In this document: one piece after another, positions 1 through 8,778 of the stretch | How positions within the stretch are numbered: position 1 is the first letter of the stretch | How the letters are laid out: each line of letters begins with the position of its first letter | Assembly (NCBI GenBank): GCA_041678045.1 | Contig: JBAYOV010000011.1 | Coordinates: 11,444 to 75,443 of the forward strand | DNA: 64,000 nt | Source: UBA2357 sp041678045 | Lineage (GTDB): Bacteria > Pseudomonadota > Gammaproteobacteria > Burkholderiales > Rhodocyclaceae | Direction: 5' to 3' | Made by a program: the position numbers and the translations under genes | Notes under the pieces: generated by a model | The model's database searches: none | Told to the model about the DNA's origin: nothing | Seen by the model: the letters and a program-made list of their open reading frames with translations, nothing else

Positions 1-2
1 CC

Positions 3-1565
3 CTGAGCCATGAGCTGCGCACGCCGATCTCCGGCATGCTCGGGCTGCTTGAGCTGCTGCAGCCGACGCTGGTCACCCCAACCCAGCAGCACCAGCTCGC
101 GCAGATCCGTGCGGCCGCCACGTTGCTGCTCGAACTGCTGGAAGACATGCTCGACTTTGCGCGTATCGAGGCGGGGAGGGTGCATGTTGACCGTGCGCCC
201 TTCAGGCTCCGGCAGGCGGTGGATGATGTTTTCGCGGTGCAGGGTGCGCGTGCGGCCGGCCGTGGGCTGGCCCTGGTGTCGGACATCGCCCCGGCGATTC
301 CCGAACAGCTGGTCGGCGACCGGCCCAAGCTCAGCCAGATTCTGCTGAACCTCATCGGCAATGCGATCAAGTTCAGCGACGAGGGGGTGGTGCAGTTGCG
401 CATCGTGCCGCTCGACCGGCCGACGCATCTGCGCTTTTCGGTCATCGATCATGGTATCGGGATTGCCCCGGAGCAACAGGCGGAAGTGTTCGAACCCTTT
501 GTGCAGGTACGCGATCAGGGGCGTCACCATGCCGGTACCGGGCTGGGGCTGGCCGTGTGCAAGCGGCTGGTGCAGGCGCTGGGCGGTCGCATCGAACTGG
601 ACAGCACGCCCGGGGCGGGCACCACGGTGCGTTTCGATCTGGCGTTCGAAACCGCGCCGGCCGACACGGTGTCCGCAGCGTTGCCCGTCGCTGGGCCGAC
701 TGCCGAAGGGGCCGGGGAGGCAGAGGCGGGGAGCGTTCTCCCGTCGCCCGGGCATCCTGTGCTCGTGGTCGAGGACGATCCGGTCAACCGTCTGGTGACC
801 GAGCGCTTCCTCGAACTGCTCGGCCAGCGGCCACTGAGCGCCGACAGCGTCGGGGCGGCCTTGCAGCGCGTGCGCGAGACCGAGGTGGCGCTGGCGCTGG
901 TGGATATGAACCTGCCCGACGGCGATGGCCTGACCCTGCTGTCCAGGTTGCGCACGCTGCCTTCATTTGGCACCAAACCGGCGGTACTGGTGTCGGCCCA
1001 TGTGCCACGGCAGGCGGTGCAGACCGTGCTCGATGCCGGCTTCGATGCTGTGCTGCAAAAGCCGCTCACCCGCGCCCGGCTCGGCGCGGTGCTGGCCGGG
1101 TTGCTGCCCAAGACTACGCCCTCCACGCCCTCCGGGGCACCGGGGCATCCGCTTCAGGCGCAGCACGCGCGGGCGGAGGGCAGGGCGGATGTGCAACAGC
1201 CAGCCCCCCGGGTGGATGCCGCCTTTTTGAGCGCCGAGCGTGACATGCTCGGCAGCACGACCCTCGACCGGATCGTGGCCGTGTTCGAACAGCAGGGCGA
1301 AGCCCTGATGGCATCCCTGAGTCGTTCGGCGGCGGCCGCAGATGCACAGACGTGTCGCCGGCTGGCGCACAAGCTGCGTGGGTCGGCGGCCAATCTCGGC
1401 CTGTCGAAGCTCTCGCTACACGCTGCAGGGCTGGAACACCGCCTCGGCGCCCCGTCGCAGGGGGGCGCCCTGCAGCCGGAGGTCGAGGCGCTGGTCGCAG
1501 AATACCGGCACAGCCTGCAGGCCTTGCGCGATTTCCTGGGGGCGGCCGACGATGGCCGGACCTGA
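3..1565 (+). CDS. Hybrid sensor histidine kinase, TorS-like C-terminal part (5' end outside window)
   Basis: The frame is open from the window edge and begins inside the kinase core. The H-box LSHELRTPISGM is encoded at 3-38 with the phospho-acceptor His at 9-11, so the sensor and membrane part lies upstream of the window. Then follow the HATPase N-box (LLNLIGNAIKF), G-boxes (DHGIGI, GTGLGLAVC), a receiver domain (VLVVEDDP, phospho-Asp in ALVDMNLPDGDG, Lys in QKPLT) and a C-terminal Hpt domain (AHKLRGSAANLG). This His-Asp-His phosphorelay order is that of TorS/ArcB/EvgS-type kinases. The gene converges on a TorR/ArcA-type regulator with only 5 bp between stop codons, so the two are probably partners, which is inference. 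The signal sensed cannot be judged because the input domain is missing. Confidence 0.9.
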   Translation: MSHELRTPISGMLGLLELLQPTLVTPTQQHQLAQIRAAATLLLELLEDMLDFARIEAGRVHVDRAPFRLRQAVDDVFAVQGARAAGRGLALVSDIAPAIPEQLVGDRPKLSQILLNLIGNAIKFSDEGVVQLRIVPLDRPTHLRFSVIDHGIGIAPEQQAEVFEPFVQVRDQGRHHAGTGLGLAVCKRLVQALGGRIELDSTPGAGTTVRFDLAFETAPADTVSAALPVAGPTAEGAGEAEAGSVLPSPGHPVLVVEDDPVNRLVTERFLELLGQRPLSADSVGAALQRVRETEVALALVDMNLPDGDGLTLLSRLRTLPSFGTKPAVLVSAHVPRQAVQTVLDAGFDAVLQKPLTRARLGAVLAGLLPKTTPSTPSGAPGHPLQAQHARAEGRADVQQPAPRVDAAFLSAERDMLGSTTLDRIVAVFEQQGEALMASLSRSAAAADAQTCRRLAHKLRGSAANLGLSKLSLHAAGLEHRLGAPSQGGALQPEVEALVAEYRHSLQALRDFLGAADDGRT

Positions 1566-1570
1566 CCGGT

Positions 1571-2302
1571 TCAGGCCCGAACCCTGACCGGATCGACCGC
1601 CAGCCGATAGCCCTCGCCGCGTACCGTGCCGATCAGCGATTCCGTCCGTGTTTCAAGGTCGATCTTGGTGCGCAGGCGACGGATCAGCACATCGACGGTG
1701 CGGTCGTTCGGGTCCCACTCCCGACCACTCACTGCCAGCGACAGGCGGTCCCGGCTGATGCTCTCGCCCGCATGGCGCACCAGCAGCGACAGCACTTCGA
1801 ACTCGCCCCGGGTCAGCGCCACTTCCCGTCCGTCGGCATCGAGCAGGCGCCGCTTCGGCAGGTTCAGCGTCCAGCCTGCAAAGCAGAACGCTTCATCTGC
1901 TTGCGGGCGCTTGTCCAGCGTGCGCCGCAGCAGGCTCTTCACCCGTGCGAGCAGTTCGCGCGGGTTGAAGGGCTTGGTCACATAGTCGTCCGCACCGACC
2001 TCCAGTCCGACCACCTTGTCGACATCGTCGCTGCGGCTGGTCACGAGAATGATGCCGATGGCCGGATCGCGCGCCCGCAGGTCACGCGCAAGCGACAGAC
2101 CGTCCCGGCCTGGCAGGTTGATGTCGAGCAACACCACATCGACCCGCTCTCCCGCCACGCGCTGCCACAGCCACTCGCCATCGTCCGCCGTCAGCGTCCG
2201 GTAGCCCTCCTGCGCGAAGTACGCGCTCAGGCGGGTCTGTGTGACCAGATCGTCATCGACGATCAACAGGGTGGGGCGGCCAGCGTCCTGGGTGTCCTGC
2301 AT
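1571..2302 (-). CDS. OmpR-family response regulator, TorR/ArcA subgroup
   Basis: This 243-residue DNA-binding response regulator has an N-terminal receiver with the acidic pair in LLIVDDD, phospho-Asp in VVLLDINLPGRDG, Thr/Ser in LVTSRSD and Lys in YVTKPFNPREL. A winged-helix domain follows, with the recognition-helix region WDPNDRTVDVLIRRLR and the wing GTVRGEGYRL. The receiver (QTRLSAYFAQEGY, GADDYVTKPFNPREL) resembles TorR and ArcA most closely. Its likely partner is the convergent hybrid kinase ending at 1565. No torT, torA or torC gene lies in the window, so the regulon is unknown. ATG start; no strong ribosome binding site was noted. Confidence 0.88.
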   Translation of the reverse strand: MQDTQDAGRPTLLIVDDDLVTQTRLSAYFAQEGYRTLTADDGEWLWQRVAGERVDVVLLDINLPGRDGLSLARDLRARDPAIGIILVTSRSDDVDKVVGLEVGADDYVTKPFNPRELLARVKSLLRRTLDKRPQADEAFCFAGWTLNLPKRRLLDADGREVALTRGEFEVLSLLVRHAGESISRDRLSLAVSGREWDPNDRTVDVLIRRLRTKIDLETRTESLIGTVRGEGYRLAVDPVRVRA

Positions 2303-2593
2303 GTTCAGCTCACGAAATCGGTCGTGTCTGGATTGTCGTGGATTTAACGGGAGCTTGCACCTACGTGAGCAGACCGAACGCCAGGCCCGAGCGCGCGCCG
2401 TGCTGGATGGCGTGTTTGCGAGTCTGGGCAGTTTTGGGGATTCGCTCGGAGGGGCGCGAGTCCTTTCTTGGGCTTGCCACCACGCAGATTGCCGTGCTGG
2501 TGGCGAGCATTCAGGAAGAAACGTGGGCGGCCTGTGAAGTCATGCGGATGCTGGCCGAGTTGGTGGGCAGCGACCGGTGTCTGCATGCCGTCC
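2303..2593. other. Intergenic stretch without a supported gene
   Basis: This 291-bp gap lies between the divergently read end of cusA and the start of the response regulator. Open frames cross it on both strands (for example + 2338-2655 and - 2344-2634), but both overlap the cusA coding end, show no recognisable family and have no good ribosome binding site. It should hold the promoter of the response regulator. I see no repeat or terminator in it. Confidence 0.5.
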
Positions 2594-5500
2594 TCAACAG
2601 GGCGCAGCCCGTGAGCACTCAGCGGATTGCGCACCCCGAATGCCCCAGGACTTGACCACTGCGTAGATCGCCGGGATCACGATCAGCGTCAGGATGGTCG
2701 AGGACACCATGCCGCCGACCATCGGCGCGGCGATGCGGCGCATCACCTCGGAGCCGGTGCCGGTGCTCCACATGATCGGCAGCAGGCCGGCGATGACGGT
2801 GAGGGTGGTCATCATCTTGGGGCGTACCCGCTCGACCGCGCCTTCCATCACTGCGCGGTAGAGATCGGCCACGCCGGGGTGGCGCCCTTCCTGCGCGCAG
2901 CGGGTTTGCGCATCGCGCCAGGCGTGATCCAGATAGATCAGCATGATCACCCCGGTTTCCGCTGCGACCCCGGCCAGCGCGATGAAGCCGACTGCGACCG
3001 CGACGCTCATGTTGTAGCCCAGCCACCACATCAGCCAGATGCCACCGATCAGCGCGAAGGGCACGGTGCTCATCACGATCAGGGTTTCGGTCATGCGCCG
3101 GAAGTTGAGGTAGAGCAGCACGAAGATCAGCGCCAGCGTCAGCGGGACCACGACCTTGAGCTTCTCCTTGGCACGCTCCATGTACTCGAACTGGCCGCTC
3201 CAGGCGGCGTAGGTGCCGGGCGGGAAGCTCACCTGCTCGGCCACCGCCTGCTGCGCCCGGCGCACGAAGGCGCCGAGATCGGATTCGCGGGTGTCGACAT
3301 AGATGTAGCCGACCAGCATCGCGTTCTCGGTGCGGATGGCCGGCGCGCCGTTGCGGATGCTCACCTCGGCCACCTGACCGAGCGGCACCATGCCGCTGGC
3401 GGTGGGCAGAAACACCTCGCGTGCGATACGCTCCGGATCGCTACGCAGGCCGCGCGGGTAGCGCACCGTCACGCCGTAGCGCTCCAGCCCCATCACCATG
3501 GTGGTGACCTGTTCGCCGCCGAGCGCGGTGGCCACCACCTGCTGCAAGGCGTCGACCGTGAGTCCGTAGCGGGCGAGCTGGTCGCGGCGCGGCTCGATGT
3601 CGAGGTACAGACCGCCGGTGACCCGCTCGGCGTAGGCGCTGGTGGTGCCGGGCACCGACTTCACTGCGGCTTCGACCTCGCGCGCAACCCGCTCGATATC
3701 CTCCAGGCTGCGCCCGAACACCTTCACTCCGATGGGTGTGCGGATGCCGGTCGACAGCATGTCGATGCGTGCCTTGATCGGCATGGTCCACGAGTTGGCC
3801 AGACCCGGAAAGCGCAGTGCGGCATCCATCTCGGCGATCAGCGAATCCATCGTCACCCCCGGCCGCCACTCGGATTCCGGCTTGAGGTTGATGACCGTCT
3901 CGAACATCTCGATCGGCGCAGGATCGGTCGCCGATTCGGCCCGACCGGCCTTGCCGTATACCGACTCCACCTCGGGGAAGGTCTTGATGATGCGGTTGGT
4001 GGTGGCGAGCAGCCGCCCGGCCTCGGTTACCGACATGCCGGGAATCGAGGCCGGCATGTAGAACAGCGTGCCCTCGTTGAGCGTCGGCATGAACTCCGAG
4101 CCGAGCTGGCGCGCCGGATAGATCGTCGCCGCCATCGCGGCGAGCGCGAGTACGATGGTGATCCACTTGAAGCGCAACACGCCGCTGATCATCGGCCGAT
4201 AGCTCCAGATCAGGAAGCGGTTCACCGGGTTCTTCGCCTCGGGCAGGATGCGCCCGCGCACGAAGAACAGCATCAGCACCGGGATCAGTGTCAGCGACAG
4301 GAACGCGGCGCCGGCCATGGCGAAGGTCTTGGTATAGGCCAGCGGCGAGAACAGCCGCCCCTCCTGGCCCTCCAGCGCGAACACCGGCAGGAAGGAGACG
4401 GTGATGATGAGCAGCGAGAAGAACAGCGCCGGCCCGACCTCCTTGCAGGCGTCGATGATCACCCGTGCGCGTGCCCTGGCGTACTCGGTTGGACTGAGCT
4501 TGTCGGCGTTCGCATCGAAGCGCTCCAGCCGCTTGTGCGCGTTCTCGATCATCACGATGGCGGCATCGACCATCGCCCCGATCGCGATCGCGATGCCGCC
4601 CAGGCTCATGAGGTTGGAGCCGATGCCGAGCGCGTTCATCGCGATGAACGCGAACAGGATACCCAGCGGCAGCGTAACGATGGCCACCAGCGCGCTGCGC
4701 ACATGGAGCAGGAACACGATGCACACCAGGGCGACGATCAGGCTCTCCTCGAGCAGCGTCCATTTGAGGTTGTCGATGGCGCGCTGGATCAGCTCCGAGC
4801 GGTCGTAGACCGGCACGATCTCGACGCCGGCGGGCAGGCCCGGGCTGATCTCGGCGATCTTGTCCTTGACGTTGGCGATCACGTCGAGCGCGTTCTCGCC
4901 GAAGCGGGCCATGACGATGCCGGAGGCGACTTCGCCTTCGCCGTTGAGCTCGGCGATGCCGCGTCGTCCGGCCGGCACCAGCTCGACGCGTGCGACGTCA
5001 CTCACACGCACCGGGGTACCCCGGTCGTCGCCCAGCACCAGCGCTTCGATGTCCTCGATGCCGCGCAGGTAACCGCGACCGCGCACCATGTATTCCTTCT
5101 CGGCCAGTTCGATCACCCGGCCGCCGACATCGCGGTTGGACGCACCGATGACCCGCCCGACCTGCTCCAGCGCAATGCCGTAGCTCGCCAGCCGGTGCGG
5201 ATCGACGACGACCTGAAACTCCTTGACGAAGCCGCCGATGCTGGCGACTTCCGACACCCCGTGGGCCTGGCTCAGCTGGTAGCGTACATACCAGTCCTGC
5301 AGGCTGCGCATCTCGCCCAAATCCTGGTCCTGGCCGAGCAGCGCGTACTGGTACACCCAGCCGACGCCGGTCGCATCCGGCCCGATCTGCGGGGCCACCC
5401 CCTGCGGCAGCCGCCCGGCGGCCGAGCTGAGGTATTCCAGCACCCGCGAGCGCGCCCAGTAGATGTCGGTGCCGTCCTCGAAGATCACATACACGTAGGA

Positions 5501-5770
5501 CGCGCCGAACATCGAGAAGCCACGCACCACCCGGGCGCCGGGCACGGACAGCATGGCGGTGGTGAGCGGATAGGTGACCTGGTCCTCGACCACCTGCGGC
5601 GCCTGGCCGGGGAACTCGGTGAACACGATGACCTGCACGTCGGACAGGTCCGGCAGCGCGTCGAGCGCGGTGTGCTTGATCGCGTACAGGCCGCCACCGG
5701 TCAGGAACAAGGTGGCCAGCACGACGAGGAAGACGTTGCGCCCGGACCACTCGATGAGACGGTTGAGCAT
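2594..5770 (-). CDS. cusA: Copper/silver RND efflux pump, inner-membrane subunit CusA
   Basis: This is the proton-driven resistance-nodulation-division pump that moves Cu(I)/Ag(I) from periplasm or cytoplasm into the CusBC channel. At 1058 residues it matches the usual ~1045. Features seen: the first transmembrane helix near residues 12-30, a large periplasmic domain with DGTDIYWARSRVLEYL and the PDATGVGWVYQYAL stretch typical of the HME4 Cu/Ag subgroup, and the mid-protein proton-relay helix (IGAMVDAAIVMIENAHKRLE). Clustered hydrophobic segments around 340-530 and 870-1035 give the usual twelve-helix plan. It is the last gene of cusFCBA; its ATG lies 2 nt after the cusB stop, indicating translational coupling. 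The extreme C-terminus (AQSAECSRAAPC) is not typical. Confidence 0.95.
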   Translation of the reverse strand: MLNRLIEWSGRNVFLVVLATLFLTGGGLYAIKHTALDALPDLSDVQVIVFTEFPGQAPQVVEDQVTYPLTTAMLSVPGARVVRGFSMFGASYVYVIFEDGTDIYWARSRVLEYLSSAAGRLPQGVAPQIGPDATGVGWVYQYALLGQDQDLGEMRSLQDWYVRYQLSQAHGVSEVASIGGFVKEFQVVVDPHRLASYGIALEQVGRVIGASNRDVGGRVIELAEKEYMVRGRGYLRGIEDIEALVLGDDRGTPVRVSDVARVELVPAGRRGIAELNGEGEVASGIVMARFGENALDVIANVKDKIAEISPGLPAGVEIVPVYDRSELIQRAIDNLKWTLLEESLIVALVCIVFLLHVRSALVAIVTLPLGILFAFIAMNALGIGSNLMSLGGIAIAIGAMVDAAIVMIENAHKRLERFDANADKLSPTEYARARARVIIDACKEVGPALFFSLLIITVSFLPVFALEGQEGRLFSPLAYTKTFAMAGAAFLSLTLIPVLMLFFVRGRILPEAKNPVNRFLIWSYRPMISGVLRFKWITIVLALAAMAATIYPARQLGSEFMPTLNEGTLFYMPASIPGMSVTEAGRLLATTNRIIKTFPEVESVYGKAGRAESATDPAPIEMFETVINLKPESEWRPGVTMDSLIAEMDAALRFPGLANSWTMPIKARIDMLSTGIRTPIGVKVFGRSLEDIERVAREVEAAVKSVPGTTSAYAERVTGGLYLDIEPRRDQLARYGLTVDALQQVVATALGGEQVTTMVMGLERYGVTVRYPRGLRSDPERIAREVFLPTASGMVPLGQVAEVSIRNGAPAIRTENAMLVGYIYVDTRESDLGAFVRRAQQAVAEQVSFPPGTYAAWSGQFEYMERAKEKLKVVVPLTLALIFVLLYLNFRRMTETLIVMSTVPFALIGGIWLMWWLGYNMSVAVAVGFIALAGVAAETGVIMLIYLDHAWRDAQTRCAQEGRHPGVADLYRAVMEGAVERVRPKMMTTLTVIAGLLPIMWSTGTGSEVMRRIAAPMVGGMVSSTILTLIVIPAIYAVVKSWGIRGAQSAECSRAAPC

Positions 5771-5772
5771 GC

Positions 5773-7476
5773 TCAGTGGCCCTCGTGGCGGTGGCTGTCA
5801 CCGGGGGCGGCGGCACCGGCCTCCGGTGCCGCTTTGGGGGCGCTTTCGGGGGCGATGTCGGTGACCACGAACGCGCCATTGCCACGGTCTTCGAAGCTGA
5901 AGCGGATCGGTGTGCCCGGCGCCAGCCCCTCGATCAGCGTCGGGTCGGCCAGTCCGAACTCCATCGTCATCGCCGGCCAGTGCAGCGCGGGGATCGGCTC
6001 GTGCATCAGCATCACCGTGCCGGTGTCGGCGAAGTAGTCCTCGAACGCGCCGCGGGTCTCATGGCGTGCAAGACCTTGCTCCGTATCGCCTTCGCCAAAG
6101 CTCGCCAGCGCCGCCTGCAGGTTGCTCTCGGCGTCGATCAGGAAGTTGGCCGACACCACCACCCGCTCGTCGCCTTCGAGTCCGGACAGGATCTCCACAT
6201 GATCACGGCTGCGCAAGCCGGTTTTGACGAGCTGGGGCCGGAAGCGACCCTCGCCTTCGGCCACCAGCACGATGCGGCGCTGCCCGTCGTCGATGATGGC
6301 CGAGTCGGGCGCGCTCAGGCGGGGGGCGTCGCCGCCGGTGAGTACATCCACATGCGCGAACATCCCCGGGCGCAGCATGCCGTCGGGGTTCGCCAGTTCG
6401 AGCCGGACCTGCGCGGTGCGGGTGGCCGTATTCAGAGTGGGATAGATGTAGGTAATCAGCGCATCGAAATATTGCCCCGGATAGGCATCGATGCCGATGC
6501 GTGCCGGCTGGCCGGGGGCGATGCGGGCGAGATCCTGCTCATACACGTCGGCGAGCACCCACACGCTGGACAGGTCGGCGATGCGGTACAGGGCCATGCC
6601 CGGGGTGAAGCGCATGCCTTCGACCGCAGCCTTCTCGAGCACGATGCCGTCGGCCGGGGCGCTGAACACCACGCGGTTGCCACCGGCCCCGCTATTACCT
6701 TTACCCGGGGCCTGCCAGTTGCGCAGACGTGCCCGCGCCGCATCCGCAAGACGCTGTGCGCCCTGTTGCGCCACCGGGTCTGCACCCGCCGAGCTGGCCA
6801 GTCGCTCGGCAATCGCCAGTTCCTGACGCGCCGAGGCCAGCTCCGGGCTGTAAACGGTAAACAGTGGCTGCCCGCGACGCACCGGGTCGCCGGTCGCATT
6901 CACATGCAGGCGCTCGATCCAGCCCTCGAAGCGCGGCGACACATCGTGGATGCGCCGCTCGTCGAGCTCGATCCGGCCGACCGCGCGCAGTGCGGCATCG
7001 AGCACGCGAAATTCGACCGGAGCGGTGCGCACGCCCAGGCTCTGCAGGCGGGCCGGGCTGACCCGCACCGTGCCGACGTCATCGCCCTGTTCGTCGGCAT
7101 ACACCGGAATGTAGTCCATCCCCATCGAGTCCTTCTTCGGCTCCGGCGAGGTGTCGGGCAGCCCCATCGGGTTGCGGTAGTACAGGATCACCCGCTCGCC
7201 GGGCGCAGTGGCATCGCTGGCCCGGGCGGGCTGGCTGGTGAAGGGGGACGCAGTGAGGAATGCCAGCGTGAGGAGTGCCGGAGCAAGCATGCGCGCCCGG
7301 GCCGGGGCGCTCATCAACATATTTATTAGCCCGGCCCTCAATGTCACTGACAACCGTTCGGGCTGAGCCTGTCGAAGCCCAGTCCCGGCAGCGCCCTTCG
7401 ACACGCTCAGGGCGAACGGAAAAAGCATGCCCAAGGGCCGGGTTAATAATAGTGCAGTCTTGAGTGTGGCGGTCAC
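5773..7476 (-). CDS. cusB: Copper efflux periplasmic adaptor CusB with C-terminal CusF-like domain; repeat element inside 5' end
   Basis: This membrane-fusion protein links CusA to the outer-membrane channel. From GTG 7476 it is 567 residues. A heavy-metal-binding segment (YYRNPMGLPDTS...DSMGMDYIPVY) lies at about 98-126, followed by the beta-barrel/lipoyl/hairpin adaptor region. A CusF-like metallochaperone domain sits at the C-terminus and contains MLMHEPI and LHWPAMTMEF, with the Cu(I)-binding His, Trp and two Met residues. The GTG overlaps the cusC stop (GTGA), which supports an original coupled start. Residues ~10-52 are encoded by a dispersed palindromic repeat, which keeps the frame open and places FALSVSKG and LRQAQPER ahead of the signal sequence (MLAPALLTLAFLTA). 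Translation may instead start after the repeat, at 7320 or 7314. Confidence 0.92.
   Translation of the reverse strand: MTATLKTALLLTRPLGMLFPFALSVSKGAAGTGLRQAQPERLSVTLRAGLINMLMSAPARARMLAPALLTLAFLTASPFTSQPARASDATAPGERVILYYRNPMGLPDTSPEPKKDSMGMDYIPVYADEQGDDVGTVRVSPARLQSLGVRTAPVEFRVLDAALRAVGRIELDERRIHDVSPRFEGWIERLHVNATGDPVRRGQPLFTVYSPELASARQELAIAERLASSAGADPVAQQGAQRLADAARARLRNWQAPGKGNSGAGGNRVVFSAPADGIVLEKAAVEGMRFTPGMALYRIADLSSVWVLADVYEQDLARIAPGQPARIGIDAYPGQYFDALITYIYPTLNTATRTAQVRLELANPDGMLRPGMFAHVDVLTGGDAPRLSAPDSAIIDDGQRRIVLVAEGEGRFRPQLVKTGLRSRDHVEILSGLEGDERVVVSANFLIDAESNLQAALASFGEGDTEQGLARHETRGAFEDYFADTGTVMLMHEPIPALHWPAMTMEFGLADPTLIEGLAPGTPIRFSFEDRGNGAFVVTDIAPESAPKAAPEAGAAAPGDSHRHEGH
7323..7449. 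repeat. Dispersed palindromic repeat, copy 1 (inside cusB 5' end)
   Basis: This 127-bp element has 16-bp terminal inverted repeats: TTATTAGCCCGGCCCT at 7323-7338 and AGGGCCGGGTTAATAA at 7434-7449, with one mismatch. A nested inner inverted repeat consists of CGTTCGGGCTGAGC and GCTCAGGGCGAACGG, with GTCGAAG and CTTCGAC. It belongs to the same family as the copies at 9139, 12929, 14768 and 26253. It has no coding capacity of its own, so it resembles a REP/MITE-type element. Confidence 0.88.
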
Positions 7477-8774
7477 AGCGGCGCCCCCAGGAGTTGTTGC
7501 AGATCGGCCGCATTCAGTGCGGCCTCGACTTCGGCATCGAGCAGCGCAAGCCGCGTATCGAGTACGCGCTGCTGTGCGGCAAGCACGGCGGCAAAGCCGA
7601 CCGTGCCGGTTTCGTACCCCGCCCGTGCCGATTCCAGCGTGGCTTCGGTTTGTGGCAGCAGGCCGTCGCGAATCAGCGTCACCTGTTTGCGGCGGGCTTC
7701 GAGTGCGGCATGGGTGGTGCCTATCGCGCCGGCAAGCCGGCTTGCTGTGGCCTCGTGCCGGGCGGTGGCGGCGGCGCGCAGGTAGTCGGCCTCTCGTTCG
7801 CGGGCGCGACGGCTGTCCTGTTGCAGCGGGATGTTCAGCTCGAACGTGAGGTCCCAGCTCTCGCGCCCGTCCCGGGGGCGGTTGCTGGCAAGCGACACGC
7901 CAAAGTCGGGGTAGCGTTCGCGATGGGTCAGGGCGCTGTTGCGTTCGGCGGCGAGCAGTTCGGCACGGCTGCGGGTGAGGGCGGGGGCCTGCTGCGTGGC
8001 CTGTCCGATCAGGGTGGCCAGCCGTGCGGACGGCGGCAGGGGCGGCAGGGCGGTCGGTTCGGCCAGCGGGGCGTCCGGCGCGCGCGGCAGCAGGGCGTTC
8101 AGGCTGGCCTGGGCCGCAGCACGGCTGCGTGCGAGCTCCACGGCCTCGATCCTGAGCGTGGTGAGCATGCCCTGGGCCTGCAGCACATCCTGCTGGCTGG
8201 CCAGCCCGAGGGCGTAGCGGTGCAGTGCCAGCGCCTCCAGCTGCTCGTTGAGCGCAATCGTCTCGCTGAAGATGCGTGACTGTGCGCTGACCTGGTAATG
8301 GGCGATGAAGGCGCGCCGGATGGCGGTTTCGATCTCCAGCCGGCGCTGTTCCGCATCGGCCGCGACGCCATCGGCGAGGGCCGCCGCGATGTCGCTGCGC
8401 AGGGCACGCTTGCCCGGGAAGGGGAGCATCTGCGACACGCGTACCCGGGTCGTGCCCACCTGCCCGGGCAGCACTGAGGCCGGACGCCCGGGATTCATGG
8501 CGTTGGTCACATCCATCAGCTCGATCTCGATGCTCGGGTCTGGCAGCGCGCCAGCCGGGGTCACCCGTTCGCGGGCGGCAGCGGCCTCCAGCCGGCTCGC
8601 GGCGAGGGCCGGATTGTGGGCCCGCGCATGTGCAATCAGCGGGTCGAGTCCGGCCCCGAGCGATGGCTCGTCCGCGTGTACGGCTGGGCTGAGGGCGAAC
8701 AGGCAGGCAAGGGCGGAGGCGATTGACGCCGCCCGCAAGCGCCTTGCTGCCGTGGGCACTGCGCGGCTTGGCAT
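7473..8774 (-). CDS. cusC: Outer-membrane efflux channel of the Cus system (TolC family)
   Basis: This TolC-type outer-membrane factor forms the exit duct for the CusBA pump. The chosen ATG at 8774 lies 4 nt after the cusF stop and opens a signal peptide (RRLRAASIASALACLFALSPAVHA). The upstream in-frame extension to 8864 would run into cusF. The mature protein has two repeats of long amphipathic helices (RLEIETAIRRAFIAHYQ, LNEQLEALALHRYALGLASQQDVL; LPQTEATLESARAGYETGTVGFAAVLAAQQRVLD), the hallmark of the family. I see no lipobox cysteine in the signal region, unlike E. coli CusC. The stop overlaps the cusB GTG. Confidence 0.88.
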   Translation of the reverse strand: MPSRAVPTAARRLRAASIASALACLFALSPAVHADEPSLGAGLDPLIAHARAHNPALAASRLEAAAARERVTPAGALPDPSIEIELMDVTNAMNPGRPASVLPGQVGTTRVRVSQMLPFPGKRALRSDIAAALADGVAADAEQRRLEIETAIRRAFIAHYQVSAQSRIFSETIALNEQLEALALHRYALGLASQQDVLQAQGMLTTLRIEAVELARSRAAAQASLNALLPRAPDAPLAEPTALPPLPPSARLATLIGQATQQAPALTRSRAELLAAERNSALTHRERYPDFGVSLASNRPRDGRESWDLTFELNIPLQQDSRRAREREADYLRAAATARHEATASRLAGAIGTTHAALEARRKQVTLIRDGLLPQTEATLESARAGYETGTVGFAAVLAAQQRVLDTRLALLDAEVEAALNAADLQQLLGAPL

Positions 8775-8778
8775 CGCG

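Noticed and set aside
2338..2655. Possible small gene on the plus strand between cusA and the response regulator
   Set aside because: It overlaps the cusA end antisense, has no ribosome binding site and no recognisable product.
2627..6037. Long plus-strand open frame (1136 codons) opposite cusA
   Set aside because: It is the antisense shadow of cusA: composition is His/Asp/Gln/Arg-rich with no family, and the minus strand has full CusA conservation.
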